A stretch of DNA of 39,398 nt from Candidatus Heimdallarchaeota archaeon (GCA_030668875.1 DAOVER010000028.1:1-39398); one strand, 5' to 3'; shown: positions 1 through 8,757, counted from the first letter of the stretch. Made by a program: numbers and translations. The notes: a model not told the origin generated them from the sequence alone.

Positions 1-1031
1 GCAGCAATCGCTAAAACGGGTATGGCTAATAATGCATACAGAGATACACCGACTGAATCATTGTCAGTTATACCAATAACTGGATCATGAACCAGTTTTA
101 AGTTATCACCATAGTTTGGATAGACTAAGAATAGATTAATGAATTCTCTACCGAAAGCATGACCAATTCCATAAGAAGAATCTTCACCAAAGCTTGCTGC
201 AGTAGTATTTACATCTACTGTATCAACATAGGTTCCATCTTCATCAAAAACATCAGCTTCAGGAGTCCAAGCGAAATAACCCTTAAGATCATCACCATCA
301 TCATCGTAAAAACCAACACCATCTCTTGTATGATTAGCTGTCCTGTCAGTAGTATTAGCTTGATCAGGCATGGTTGCTGATTGAGATTCTTCAGGCACAT
401 TAACTCTATCCCCAAGTTGTACTCTACTTCTAAAGTGATTTTCGTGAACCTTAACATGAAGAGCTAAACCAGCTGCGTCATTACTAAAAGTCCAACCATC
501 AATAATGATATCGAATTTAATTTCCTTGAGACCTTTAACTTCATGAGTGTATTCAATATCATCAATAGTTTGTGTAACAGTTACATCCTCTAAGTACACA
601 TGATAAACAAAGATAAGGGTAGCTCCATTGTCAAGTTCTGAAGAAGTTTGTGTAACAGTTATTTCATTTGTGGTGTTAGTAATATCCAAAGCCCAAGTAA
701 TCTGATCAGAAGCTAGATTATAGACTTTACCACCTAATTCATCCTTTGAATCTATTATTAGATCGTCTCCATACAGTTCGGTAATATAATGAAAACTAAC
801 ATGAAAAACCTCTGTATTTTTTCCTGTTTCAGATGCAGAACCTAACCAAAAATAGATATCAGGTTTTCCAGAATGCATTTTAACTTTAATATTTGAAGTT
901 TCTATGTACATTGATCCTTGTCTGTTTTCAGCACCCATATTAGAAGAAGGCACTGCAACAGCGGTTGATAGAGTAGAAACAAAGAGAACTCCAACTATTG
1001 CCATCATAATAATTTTATTTTTGGAAATCAT
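1..1031 (-). CDS. Secreted, probably membrane-anchored protein (3' end beyond window)
   Basis: An uninterrupted reading frame runs on the minus strand from an ATG at 1031 to the left edge without a stop (about 343 codons visible). It begins MISKNKIIMMAIVGVLFVST, a typical signal peptide with a likely cleavage after the STAVA region. The body is acidic and rich in beta-prone stretches, N-x-S/T sequons and a DDDGDD run. The last visible residues (VSLYALLAIPVLAIAA) look like the start of a C-terminal membrane anchor. I recognise no family. A TATA-like CATATACTA at 1057-1065 lies about 30 bp upstream. The gene directly follows the membrane-bound regulator at 1130-2176 on the same strand, separated by inverted repeats, so it may be that regulator's target. 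Confidence is high that it is coding; the function is unknown. Confidence 0.85.
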   Translation of the reverse strand, partial: MISKNKIIMMAIVGVLFVSTLSTAVAVPSSNMGAENRQGSMYIETSNIKVKMHSGKPDIYFWLGSASETGKNTEVFHVSFHYITELYGDDLIIDSKDELGGKVYNLASDQITWALDITNTTNEITVTQTSSELDNGATLIFVYHVYLEDVTVTQTIDDIEYTHEVKGLKEIKFDIIIDGWTFSNDAAGLALHVKVHENHFRSRVQLGDRVNVPEESQSATMPDQANTTDRTANHTRDGVGFYDDDGDDLKGYFAWTPEADVFDEDGTYVDTVDVNTTAASFGEDSSYGIGHAFGREFINLFLVYPNYGDNLKLVHDPVIGITDNDSVGVSLYALLAIPVLAIA

Positions 1032-1056
1032 TTTTATCAATTATCTATAGAAAAGC

Positions 1057-1065
1057 ATAGTATAT
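1057..1065 (-). promoter_or_regulatory. TATA box of the secreted-protein gene
   Basis: On the minus strand CATATACTA is centred about 30 bp upstream of the ATG at 1031, the same spacing seen for other promoters in this window. One arm of an inverted repeat (1071-1081) sits immediately upstream, where the BRE or an activator would lie. Confidence 0.5.
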
Positions 1066-1070
1066 GAGAA

Positions 1071-1129
1071 GTTGCATTTTACTTCGTTGCATGACAGAAA
1101 GAGGTTAAAATGCAACGTTGCGCAACGTT
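1071..1129. promoter_or_regulatory. Inverted repeats, probable operator
   Basis: Two dyads lie between the membrane-bound regulator and the secreted-protein gene. GTTGCATTTTA (1071-1081) is repeated inverted as TAAAATGCAAC (1106-1116). AACGTTGCGCAACGTT (1114-1129) is a perfect 16-bp palindrome ending right before the regulator's stop codon. A further CGTTGCA lies near 1085-1091. The recurring core is GTTGCA/TGCAAC. The position just upstream of the TATA box fits binding by a winged-helix dimer. A terminator for the regulator is the alternative, but no T-run follows. Confidence 0.55.
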
Positions 1130-2176
1130 TCACTCTATTACTGTTCGACCGTCATCAGTCAAATAAACAACATAGGTTCTTCCCCAACGTTCTCTTTTAA
1201 TCAAACCCCTCTCTTCCAGGGGAACAAGGTTCCGAGAGATTTTAGATTTAGAATAACCGGTAATTTCACACAAATCTCTTTGAGAAATCTTTCCTTTTTT
1301 ATCGTAGACTATTTTGATAAGAGCTTTTTGATTTTCACTTAACAACACTCTTCCAAGTTTCTGTATTGCTTTCTTTTCTCGATAACGAATTAACCAAGTT
1401 GTACTTGCAACGCCAAGGAATATTCCACCAATCACACCGAAAAAGAATAAACTGTAACTAGATGTAAGAAAACTAGATTCAGGTTCAAGAACGATTGGTT
1501 CATCAAAACGAACCAAGAAGAATGGATTAGAGGAGCTAGATAAATTAGTAAACATCCAAGAGACGATAATTCGGTTTTTTATTAGAATTTGTGTTGCGTT
1601 CAATGGATAGAAAGGGGATAAACCTCCGTCGGAATCGTGTATAAAACTTCTTTCTGGTAGGATTATAGAAAAAGTATGTGCTAGAGTAAAATGGGATATG
1701 GTAGAATAAAATTCAAAATAATAGAAAGATGGGTCAGATTCAGTTAATGCCAATGGAGTAATTATATCATATTTTACGACAAAACTTGAAGTTTCATTCT
1801 GTTCAACATCATATCTAAAATTGACTTCAATTAAATTGGAAGTATTAGTAATAGGATACCAGTTATAAATCAAATTACCCTCAGCATCTTCGATAATTAT
1901 GGTATTTATAGAATGGTTTAACCACAAATTGATTGAACTAATAGGTAAAGGATTAAGATTTTCTATAACAAAGGATTCACTCATAGAAACTGAATTAATA
2001 GAGAAAATATCGACTGAAGCAATATGAGAACGGATGGTTATTAGAGATGTAGAATCAACAGAAACATTACTAGTTGATTCTATTTGTCCTTGGATCATAG
2101 CACTATTTGGATTTAACATCATCACTCCAAAGACAGCTAAGATAGTTAATATTGTGAAGTAAGTTCTAGTCCTCAA
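1130..2176 (-). CDS. Membrane-anchored winged-helix transcriptional regulator
   Basis: 348 residues in a one-component sensor layout: an N-terminal signal or anchor segment (about 6-28), an extracytosolic domain (about 30-238) rich in sequons, one strong transmembrane helix (about 241-263), and a cytosolic winged helix-turn-helix (about 278-348) containing ISQRDLCEITGYSKSKISR and a wing with RERWGRTYVVYL. The C-terminal part resembles MarR-like winged helices fused to membrane proteins in archaea. The likely role is sensing at the cell surface and controlling nearby genes directly from the membrane. The start is uncertain: TTG at 2176 is the only reasonable start that keeps the N-terminal hydrophobic segment. 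Upstream lies a TATA-like TGTTTAAATTC (about 2185-2195), closer than usual to this start. The ligand is unknown. Confidence 0.8.
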   Translation of the reverse strand: MRTRTYFTILTILAVFGVMMLNPNSAMIQGQIESTSNVSVDSTSLITIRSHIASVDIFSINSVSMSESFVIENLNPLPISSINLWLNHSINTIIIEDAEGNLIYNWYPITNTSNLIEVNFRYDVEQNETSSFVVKYDIITPLALTESDPSFYYFEFYSTISHFTLAHTFSIILPERSFIHDSDGGLSPFYPLNATQILIKNRIIVSWMFTNLSSSSNPFFLVRFDEPIVLEPESSFLTSSYSLFFFGVIGGIFLGVASTTWLIRYREKKAIQKLGRVLLSENQKALIKIVYDKKGKISQRDLCEITGYSKSKISRNLVPLEERGLIKRERWGRTYVVYLTDDGRTVIE

Positions 2177-2254
2177 GTTAAAAGAATTTAAACATACGAC
2201 TAAAAAAGAATTTCCATATGAAGAATAAAAGAAAAAGGAGAGATATTACTTCTC

Positions 2255-3754
2255 TTAAGTTGGTTTAGTATCTGAAATTTCGCCTTGTAGTGCAGCTGCT
2301 TCTATCTCAGTTTGTGTTCTCATACCTTGTTCTAGATACTCTTCTGCCCATTTTTTCCTGATTTCATCCGAAGGAAGTTTAACAAAATATGTTATAACTA
2401 AACCTATGATTAGCAATACAATAAGGAAAGATAGTGCAACAGAAAACGTTCTCCAAGGTTTACCTTGTGCTGCAAAGTAATCATAGAATGAAGCGATCAA
2501 ACCGCCCCATATTAAAAATGCGACAGAAGCATTCAATCGTCCTGTTATGTAGGAAAATCCTACATATTCACCTACTTTACCAGGTGGAGCTAATTTTAGG
2601 ATCATTACCCGCTGTACAACCCACGTTGCACCTATTCCAACGCCGACTGAAATCATCATAATAAAAGTTAAAACGAACATTAAACTGAACTCTGGAACAA
2701 TGCTCTTTTCACCAAACCATATCGCAAAAGCTCCACATGTCATTCCTACTAAGTAAAGTGTTCCAACAATGTATACGGTAACTTTTGGACCTATTTTATC
2801 ACCTAGCCAACCAATAATTGGTATGATAATTATTGCCAATACTACTACCGGTAATTCTAGAATTAAAGATTGGCTCTCTGGAAATCCTATCCCATCCCGT
2901 AATACATTCAAAATTATCAGATTCGCTGTGTTAGCCACATCTACAATGAAGAAAAATCCAATTATGAACAGGAACATATTTTTGTGCTGTCGAATATCTC
3001 TGAAAGTTCTGTAGAGCTGCCCAAAGGAATCGCGCATAAGATGTTTAAACTTTATTTTTTCTTTCGGTCTTGTTTTCTCCTTTGTAAAGAAGAATGGTAT
3101 CATAAACAGTAAGAAAAGTACTGCAGCTGCTACATAGGTTAACCATTCTCCATAATACCCATAATTTACAGGTCGATACCAGATATTTCCATTAACCACA
3201 TGTGCTGTTGGATCGGCATTAGGGTCTCCTAGAGGGCTATAGATGAAGTTCATTAGAAGGAGTAAGCCTATTGCGGGGATTATACTAACCCATCCTAGAC
3301 CCATTGCAAATCCAGAAGTTTTGCCTATGTCTTTCTCAGCTGCAAGTGTTGGTATCATTGCATCATATGCCGATAAGGCAGCCCAATAACTTAGATTAGC
3401 TAGAATAAACAGCGTCATTACTACAACCAAATCTTTCTTTATCCACAGTAAAGAAGACGTTATCAGTGTTAAAGCTGTAATCGAAATAACCCACGGTTTT
3501 CTTTTGCCCATCCTATCCATCATTGCACCAAAAAGGGGAATTAGAGCAATTACTAGTATTTGACTTAAAGCTTGAACTGTTGTAAAGAATACTGTTGCTC
3601 CATCATAAGTCATCTCATATTCTTTTTGACCTATAATCTGGATATATCTCAAAATGATAGTTGATTGAATAATTTGAGAATATACGGTATTTGCTACATC
3701 AAAGAATGAGAAAAGGAAAATGTTTTTCTTATTAGTTTTTTTAACAATACTCAT
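2255..3754 (-). CDS. MFS transporter (GPH/Atg22-like type)
   Basis: 499 residues with about 12 hydrophobic helices and a central cytosolic loop (TKEKTRPKEKIKFKHL). The loop after helix 2 carries GAMMDRMGKRKPWV, the signature G-x-x-x-D-R-x-G-+-R-+ of the major facilitator superfamily, and a second copy (GWLGDKIGPK) lies in the C-terminal half, as expected for a 6+6 fold. The FDVANTVYS start resembles the glycoside-pentoside-hexuronide/Atg22-like branch, which moves sugars or amino acids with cations. The substrate cannot be read from sequence. The ATG at 3754 is preceded by TTATATTATAG on the minus strand, centred about 30 bp away. The upstream hydrolase on the same strand ends 49 bp before this start, so co-transcription is possible, although this gene seems to have its own promoter. 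Confidence 0.85.
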   Translation of the reverse strand: MSIVKKTNKKNIFLFSFFDVANTVYSQIIQSTIILRYIQIIGQKEYEMTYDGATVFFTTVQALSQILVIALIPLFGAMMDRMGKRKPWVISITALTLITSSLLWIKKDLVVVMTLFILANLSYWAALSAYDAMIPTLAAEKDIGKTSGFAMGLGWVSIIPAIGLLLLMNFIYSPLGDPNADPTAHVVNGNIWYRPVNYGYYGEWLTYVAAAVLFLLFMIPFFFTKEKTRPKEKIKFKHLMRDSFGQLYRTFRDIRQHKNMFLFIIGFFFIVDVANTANLIILNVLRDGIGFPESQSLILELPVVVLAIIIIPIIGWLGDKIGPKVTVYIVGTLYLVGMTCGAFAIWFGEKSIVPEFSLMFVLTFIMMISVGVGIGATWVVQRVMILKLAPPGKVGEYVGFSYITGRLNASVAFLIWGGLIASFYDYFAAQGKPWRTFSVALSFLIVLLIIGLVITYFVKLPSDEIRKKWAEEYLEQGMRTQTEIEAAALQGEISDTKPT

Positions 3755-3803
3755 AATAAACGATTTCTTGCTGTTAAACTATAATATAAGCTTTTTGTGA
3801 AAT

Positions 3804-4682
3804 CTAATTTGGAAGAATTTCTTTAATGAAATCCTTAAGAGATTGTGCAAATTCCTTGACTCCAGGTCGAAGATGCATATAATTGTAACCAGGAACCTCA
3901 AGGATCCTAGAACCTTCTATAGCTGTAGAGATGTTATCAGAAAAACTGACTGTATGTAGAGCATCTTTAGAATCTTTAGTAATCAATGCAGGGGCAGTAA
4001 TTTTTTCGTAATCAACCATTGCATTCCATTTTGAGATACTTATGGTCTTTTTCCACCTCATTGCATTTGCACCACAAATGAAGCCTTGGTAATTATTTCG
4101 TTGAAAACCTTCTGGGATAATTAATCTTATCCAAAGTTTAACAATTGGAAAAGCTATGTATTGCAGGACAAAGGAGGGGATGACATATGCTAACCAAAGT
4201 ATCTTTCTGGGTAAGATGAATTTAATTGAAGGTCCAATGAAGACTATACCTGCTGGGTTCAGTCCATAACCAACCATTGCTCTTGCCAATGTACTACAAC
4301 CAAAACTTGCACTAATAACAATCAATTTTCTTTCTTCGAATTTAAAATGGTCGACGATTTCCTTTATATCTTGACCGAGTCTGTCCATATCTGCCTTATG
4401 ACCCCATTTCACTTTGGAAGTACTCTTCTCTCTTGAATCAAAAACGTAAAAATCGTAATAGGGTGCAAGTTCATCCCAAAGATCTGTCCAGCTAGGAACA
4501 TCTGTACTGAAACCTGGGCCAAATAAGATAGTTATACCATTAGGATTCTTCTCTGGTTTAGAATAAAAACAAAGCAGTTCAGCACCGTCACTCATAGTAA
4601 CATATTCTTTGATTGATTGATTCCAGAATGTTTTTTCTTGCGAATATGTTTCCTGCTCAGGAGCATAGTTGTCTTCACTCAA
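3804..4682 (-). CDS. Alpha/beta hydrolase with SREKS motif (paralogue of 24387-25283)
   Basis: 292 residues with an alpha/beta-hydrolase fold. An oxyanion-region strand ITILFGPGF is followed by YVFDSREKSTSK, a nucleophile elbow VISASFGCS (serine in A-S-F-G, with the first glycine of GxSxG replaced by serine), a hydrophobic cap (about 160-205), an acid in TKDSKDALHT and a histidine in GYNYMHLRPG. The same SREKS motif, acid (D-x-x-H-T) and late histidine recur in the hydrolase at 24387, so the two are homologous. The hydrophobic cap suggests a lipid-like substrate or membrane contact (inference). The start is TTG at 4682; no better ATG is in frame nearby. It lies just upstream of the MFS gene on the same strand. 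The exact reaction is unknown. Confidence 0.75.
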   Translation of the reverse strand: MSEDNYAPEQETYSQEKTFWNQSIKEYVTMSDGAELLCFYSKPEKNPNGITILFGPGFSTDVPSWTDLWDELAPYYDFYVFDSREKSTSKVKWGHKADMDRLGQDIKEIVDHFKFEERKLIVISASFGCSTLARAMVGYGLNPAGIVFIGPSIKFILPRKILWLAYVIPSFVLQYIAFPIVKLWIRLIIPEGFQRNNYQGFICGANAMRWKKTISISKWNAMVDYEKITAPALITKDSKDALHTVSFSDNISTAIEGSRILEVPGYNYMHLRPGVKEFAQSLKDFIKEILPN

Positions 4683-4781
4683 TATAATCGATTTACAGAA
4701 GATTATTCTTGTTTTAAGATTTTGGATGAATCAGTGTATTAACTCATAATATTGATTTATCTATATATCTAATACTTCTAT

Positions 4782-4883
4782 ATGAAAATTTGGAAATTAA
4801 TAGTTGGAATTTTTCTATTAGCAACTTTCATCAACATTCATAATGCTGATATGTTATTAATTGTAAACGCTAACAAGTTTTAA
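4782..4883 (+). CDS. Candidate 33-aa membrane or secreted peptide
   Basis: ATG at 4782 opens a 33-codon frame, MKIWKLIVGIFLLATF followed by a short polar tail, ending TAA at 4881-4883. It has the lysine-plus-hydrophobic-core form of a signal peptide or a single membrane helix. A TATA-like CTATATAT lies at about 4761-4768, roughly 17 bp from box centre to ATG, which is closer than usual. The hydrolase start at 4911 follows 27 nt later with its own ribosome binding site, as expected for a second cistron. It is too short for composition to prove coding. It could also be a chance frame in the hydrolase leader. Confidence 0.35.
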   Translation: MKIWKLIVGIFLLATFINIHNADMLLIVNANKF

Positions 4884-4901
4884 TAACTAGTATTTTTTGT
4901 T

Positions 4902-4906
4902 AGGAG
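4902..4906 (+). promoter_or_regulatory. Ribosome binding site of the hydrolase at 4911
   Basis: AGGAG lies 4 nt before the ATG at 4911. A visible Shine-Dalgarno is unusual here, where many starts look leaderless, and suggests this gene is translated from a longer leader or as a downstream cistron. Confidence 0.6.
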
Positions 4907-4910
4907 AAAC

Positions 4911-5666
4911 ATGCACGATTCTAAACCTTTTGTTGTTGTTGCAGCTGGCTTTGGTAATTATACTCGAGAGTATCCTGCTTATGCTAAGAAATTTGGTAGA
5001 GAGAATGTGGTCTGGACCAGCAATTACAAGCGGTATACTGTTGAAGACCATTTAGAAGAACTAGAATCCAAAATACCAAAAGATAAACCTTACATTCTTG
5101 TAGGTCATAGTTTGGGAGGTTCTATCATTATAGAGCTGATGAGCAGAAAGCCACTAAATAATTGTCAAGGGGTTAGCATTAATGGCGCTTCTAGAATGGT
5201 TCTTTCTCATTGGTTTCTCAATTTCTTATTTTATTTACCTGTTCCCATTATTTACTCGTTTTTTGCCTTGATGGTTATTTTGTTCCCTTTAAATTTTGTT
5301 CTAACTGGGTTCAATCTACACAAAGCAAAACAATCATCCTTTGAAGGGATAATTAGACTAATCGAAAATGGTGCAAGAGAAATCAAAAAAGAGTATAATT
5401 TTTGTCTAAGAAAAATAGGTAGAGAAGTTACAAGTATTCATAAAGAAAACTTAGACATTCCAACTTTATTCCTTCATCTTGAGAAAGAAATGATGGTTGA
5501 TGAAGAAGATCTAAAACTAACAAAAGAGATGTACAAGAACAAGAGAGTTAAAATCATCAAATCTGATACTATGCATCTTACACATGATTTTGATTATGTT
5601 GTTGCAGATTTAATTGGAGAGGAATTGGATTTCTTTAGTTATGAAAAAATCCCTAAGTCTAGTTGA
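4911..5666 (+). CDS. Alpha/beta hydrolase with hydrophobic cap
   Basis: 251 residues. FVVVAAGFGNY forms the first strand and oxyanion region, and PYILVGHSLGGSIIIEL is a textbook nucleophile elbow (GHSLGG). A very hydrophobic segment (about 98-137, FLNFLFYLPVPIIYSFF onward) sits in the cap position and could dip into the membrane or bind an acyl chain. A late histidine is in MHLTHD, and acidic residues in MMVDEED are candidates for the third catalytic residue. It lacks the SREKS motif of the other two hydrolases in the window. Lipase, esterase or thioesterase activity is plausible but unproven. It converges on the glycosyltransferase at 5698 with a 31-bp gap. Confidence 0.75.
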   Translation: MHDSKPFVVVAAGFGNYTREYPAYAKKFGRENVVWTSNYKRYTVEDHLEELESKIPKDKPYILVGHSLGGSIIIELMSRKPLNNCQGVSINGASRMVLSHWFLNFLFYLPVPIIYSFFALMVILFPLNFVLTGFNLHKAKQSSFEGIIRLIENGAREIKKEYNFCLRKIGREVTSIHKENLDIPTLFLHLEKEMMVDEEDLKLTKEMYKNKRVKIIKSDTMHLTHDFDYVVADLIGEELDFFSYEKIPKSS

Positions 5667-5697
5667 ATTTACTTGAAGTTCTTTCCTTTCTCTTGGA

Positions 5698-6906
5698 TTA
5701 TTTCATAGCTTTGTCACACATTTCACCTGGAGATTGTTTCTCTTCTTGTTTAGTGGAATAATACCTGTTTCTCCAAGAAACTTTATTCCCAAGAGCTCCA
5801 TTCAGCAATGAAATGAGAATTATTGAGATAACTACAGCCATAGCTATAGGGTAAAAAAGGACGAAAATAATATTGTTTTTTCCTCTTTTTCTCCAATATA
5901 GATAATAAGCTAATCCCCAAATTAGATATAAGAGGATGTTTACAATAATCCCCACAAAATAATCCCAGATCATCCAGGAAGTTGGATTGACAATAGAGAT
6001 TACTAGAAAATAAGGTGCAGTTAAACAATAGATTAACCAGCAGATGATTAATAAAACTCTCCAAAATGGAAGAGTGTTAACTCCTCCCCAAATTGCCCGT
6101 TTAAAAGCTCTAAAGAAGTCAATGAACTTTCCTGGATACATTCTTGTTGAGACTATTTTTGTATTATCGATGAAGAACAGTTTCTGTTCTTTTTCCTTAC
6201 AAAGTTTAGCTAATGCAACATCTTCAACAAGAGAGGAACTTATAGCTAGATGACCACCTAATTTCTCATAACCTTTTCGAGAAAACATCATGTACTGACC
6301 ACTTGCCATATATGCAGATTTATCATATGGATTGTTTATTTTGTCTCTAGGTCCACCACCAATATAACTTAGGAAGTACATAAAACCCACTAAGTACTCA
6401 AACCATTTCTCTGCTTTTTGATAAGGAAATAAGGATAATAGTGTTGTATCTGTCGAAAGGAGATGCTCAACAGTAATTTTCAATGACTTTGGAGTATGCT
6501 CTGTATCTGCATCAGTAAACAAAAGAATTTCACCTTTCGAGGCTTGGTATCCGACATAGCACCCGTAAGATTTTCCTACCCAACCTGTAGGTAAATTTTC
6601 ATCAATAATTACGTTGACACCATATTCTTTTGCAATATCTGTGGTTCTATCTTTTGATCCTCCATCAACTACAATTATTTCTAGATTTTGATAGTCTAGA
6701 GCTGTTAAACTTTTCAAACATTTACCAATGTTATTTTCTTCCTCTAAAGTTGGAACTATAACACTTACAAAAGGCAACTCATAATCTGGTAAATTGAGAT
6801 ATTCCCAACCATTTCTGCTATTTCTTATAATATTTGATAAGTAGATGAAACAACTACTAACAATCAAGATATAGAGAGTTTCAAAGATAAAGCCCAATTC
6901 AACCAC
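5698..6906 (-). CDS. Family 2 glycosyltransferase, membrane-bound
   Basis: 402 residues: one N-terminal membrane helix (about 5-25), a GT-A catalytic domain (about 46-270), then about three C-terminal helices. VSVIVPTLEEENNIGKCL opens the domain, IVVDGGSKDRT binds the nucleotide, FTDADTEH (DAD at about 132-134) binds metal, and LVEDVALAK (about 227-235) supplies the catalytic-base region. The stretch TGWVGKSYGCYVGY is typical of the branch that includes carotenoid and lipid glycosyltransferases such as CrtQ/CruC, so transfer to a lipid or isoprenoid on the inner membrane face is a reasonable guess. The start is GTG at 6906. The neighbours are two larger processive-type transferases, suggesting a surface glycan or glycolipid locus. 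Confidence 0.82.
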   Translation of the reverse strand: MVELGFIFETLYILIVSSCFIYLSNIIRNSRNGWEYLNLPDYELPFVSVIVPTLEEENNIGKCLKSLTALDYQNLEIIVVDGGSKDRTTDIAKEYGVNVIIDENLPTGWVGKSYGCYVGYQASKGEILLFTDADTEHTPKSLKITVEHLLSTDTTLLSLFPYQKAEKWFEYLVGFMYFLSYIGGGPRDKINNPYDKSAYMASGQYMMFSRKGYEKLGGHLAISSSLVEDVALAKLCKEKEQKLFFIDNTKIVSTRMYPGKFIDFFRAFKRAIWGGVNTLPFWRVLLIICWLIYCLTAPYFLVISIVNPTSWMIWDYFVGIIVNILLYLIWGLAYYLYWRKRGKNNIIFVLFYPIAMAVVISIILISLLNGALGNKVSWRNRYYSTKQEEKQSPGEMCDKAMK

Positions 6907-6997
6907 TTACAAAGATAATAAATTCATATGTTTAGCTGTTATTTATAATATTTTTCTTTTGTATTAAAATAAAGAGAGAGAGGATATTTCTCACAAT

Positions 6998-8623
6998 TCA
7001 GTGATAAATATGTTCCTCATAGTAAATTTTTGGTTTAAACACCTTAATGGATATAGCCAAGAAGGGCAGGATAAATCCTAATGTTAATCCAATAACTGCG
7101 AAAAGAGTAAAAAAGAAGTTTCGATAATATGGTTCAGGAAGATAACAAAAACTTAGAGTATAATAGTAACATAGTTGTTGTAAAATCGAATCAACTGTCA
7201 GAAACAGAAAGAAAATGCCTACTACATTAAATATTGCTCCATATCTATAAATCGGTATTTTCTTATTCCATTTTGTTTTTCCCGGTATCATATTGTGTTT
7301 TCCAAATAGACCTTTGAAAGCAGGTATCAAGAAGAAAGGAGCAGTAAAACTTCCGAAAAGTAAGAAGAAAGGTACATACCATACTTTGAGGGGGAATGTT
7401 GCAGAGTTCATTGTATACATTGTAGTAGCTGAAATTGTTGCAAAGTAGATGATGAAAGTCAGTGAAAGGATTATAATTAACCACCATTGTCCTAATGTAG
7501 CAGCCCTAACCAAGGGTATTCTTAGTAAGTATATTATTGCATAGAATATTCCAAGAAAATAAAATGAAGTTGCAGCTACAACCAAAAGAGAAGAAAGCAC
7601 AATATCGAGGGATTGTCTTAATTTCAGTTTTCTTTTGAGAGTATGTTTGATTAATTTACCAGCATAATCATGCATTATCCCTGATTGACCTGTGAACCAT
7701 CTAAAGAGTTGGCTGATTTGGTGTGCCATAGTTTCTGGAACCAATGACATAGATCCTATTTCATCAAGGAAATAGCCTTTCTTTCCTTCCATTATTAAAT
7801 TAACAGAATGGTCAAAATCTTCTGTCATTTTCCCTTCAGGAATTGGATAGGCGTAATCTCTTCTGAAACAGGCTGTAGAGCCACTGTAAAGAACAGTTCC
7901 GATTTTCCGTCTAGCGTTTTCAGAGCAAAATTGTTGAGTTAAACTCATTGCTTCCCAAACATGTAAGAAGTTTGTAACATTTCTAAATCCAAACTTTGCT
8001 TGAATAAATGCAAATTCTGGATATTGGTCCATTATAGCAGCAAATTTTGCCAGAATATCTGGTTTTGGAATATGATCAACATCAAAAAATGCGATAACAT
8101 CTCCACTAGTTTTTGGTATAACAAGGTTTAACATATGCGCTTTAAACCTATCATTTTCTTCATAATAGTAAATCGCATTGTGTTTCTCACTTAGTTGTTT
8201 GCTCTGTTCTCTTAAATTTTCATCTGGACTATCATCAGCGACCCAAACCTCGTAATTGGAATATGTTTGTTCTGTGAAACCAATCAAGGTTTCTTCTAAT
8301 ACAATTGGTTGAACATTATGGATAGGAACAATAACACTAATCTTTGTTTTTCCAGTTAATGCTTCTAAATTATAAGGAATTTCACCAACACGTAACACCC
8401 CGTCAATTAGTTGAATAGCAAAATAAAGAGCAATAAAGAAACTGATAACTTCTATTATAAGAGCTAAGATATTTAGAATCATCCCCCCTACAGTCAATGG
8501 TTCATGAGTACCAATGTTAAGAATAATATTGATGAGAGACCAAACAAAATATGTTGCAATGGAACAATATAATATATAACCAATGATATGATTAATTCGG
8601 CTCCAGATTAATCTTCTATGCAT
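6998..8623 (-). CDS. Cellulose-synthase-like (BcsA-type) family 2 glycosyltransferase, copy 1
   Basis: 541 residues from the ATG at 8623. Two N-terminal membrane helices are followed by a cytosolic GT-A domain with ADDSPDE, FFDVDHIP (second Asp motif), KMTEDFD (TED catalytic base) and QLFRWFTG (QxxRW), the D, DxD, TED, QxxRW series of processive beta-glycan synthases. Five to six further helices form the C-terminal half. There is no PilZ domain, so no sign of cyclic-di-GMP control. An upstream TTG (8629) would add two residues, but the ATG matches the length of the neighbouring copy exactly and lies 27 bp from a TATA box. It is a tandem paralogue of the gene at 8758. The polymer is unknown. 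Confidence 0.87.
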   Translation of the reverse strand: MHRRLIWSRINHIIGYILYCSIATYFVWSLINIILNIGTHEPLTVGGMILNILALIIEVISFFIALYFAIQLIDGVLRVGEIPYNLEALTGKTKISVIVPIHNVQPIVLEETLIGFTEQTYSNYEVWVADDSPDENLREQSKQLSEKHNAIYYYEENDRFKAHMLNLVIPKTSGDVIAFFDVDHIPKPDILAKFAAIMDQYPEFAFIQAKFGFRNVTNFLHVWEAMSLTQQFCSENARRKIGTVLYSGSTACFRRDYAYPIPEGKMTEDFDHSVNLIMEGKKGYFLDEIGSMSLVPETMAHQISQLFRWFTGQSGIMHDYAGKLIKHTLKRKLKLRQSLDIVLSSLLVVAATSFYFLGIFYAIIYLLRIPLVRAATLGQWWLIIILSLTFIIYFATISATTMYTMNSATFPLKVWYVPFFLLFGSFTAPFFLIPAFKGLFGKHNMIPGKTKWNKKIPIYRYGAIFNVVGIFFLFLTVDSILQQLCYYYTLSFCYLPEPYYRNFFFTLFAVIGLTLGFILPFLAISIKVFKPKIYYEEHIYH

Positions 8624-8644
8624 AAACAAGGTTAGTGCAGAAGG

Positions 8645-8655
8645 ATATTTAAATA
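8645..8655 (-). promoter_or_regulatory. TATA box of glycosyltransferase copy 1
   Basis: ATATTTAAATA is centred 27 bp upstream of the ATG at 8623, implying a leaderless transcript and favouring that ATG over the TTG at 8629. Confidence 0.6.
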
Positions 8656-8757
8656 TTCAGACTTGAATTTAAGTTTCTAATAGCCAATAAAACAGAAAGA
8701 ATGCTTAAGTCACAAGAAAGATTAGTTTACTTATATTTCTATCCTACCAATAAATAG

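Noticed and set aside
1114..1129. Palindrome as a simple terminator of the regulator gene
   Set aside because: No T-run follows on the minus strand, and a related repeat flanks the next gene's TATA box, which fits an operator better.
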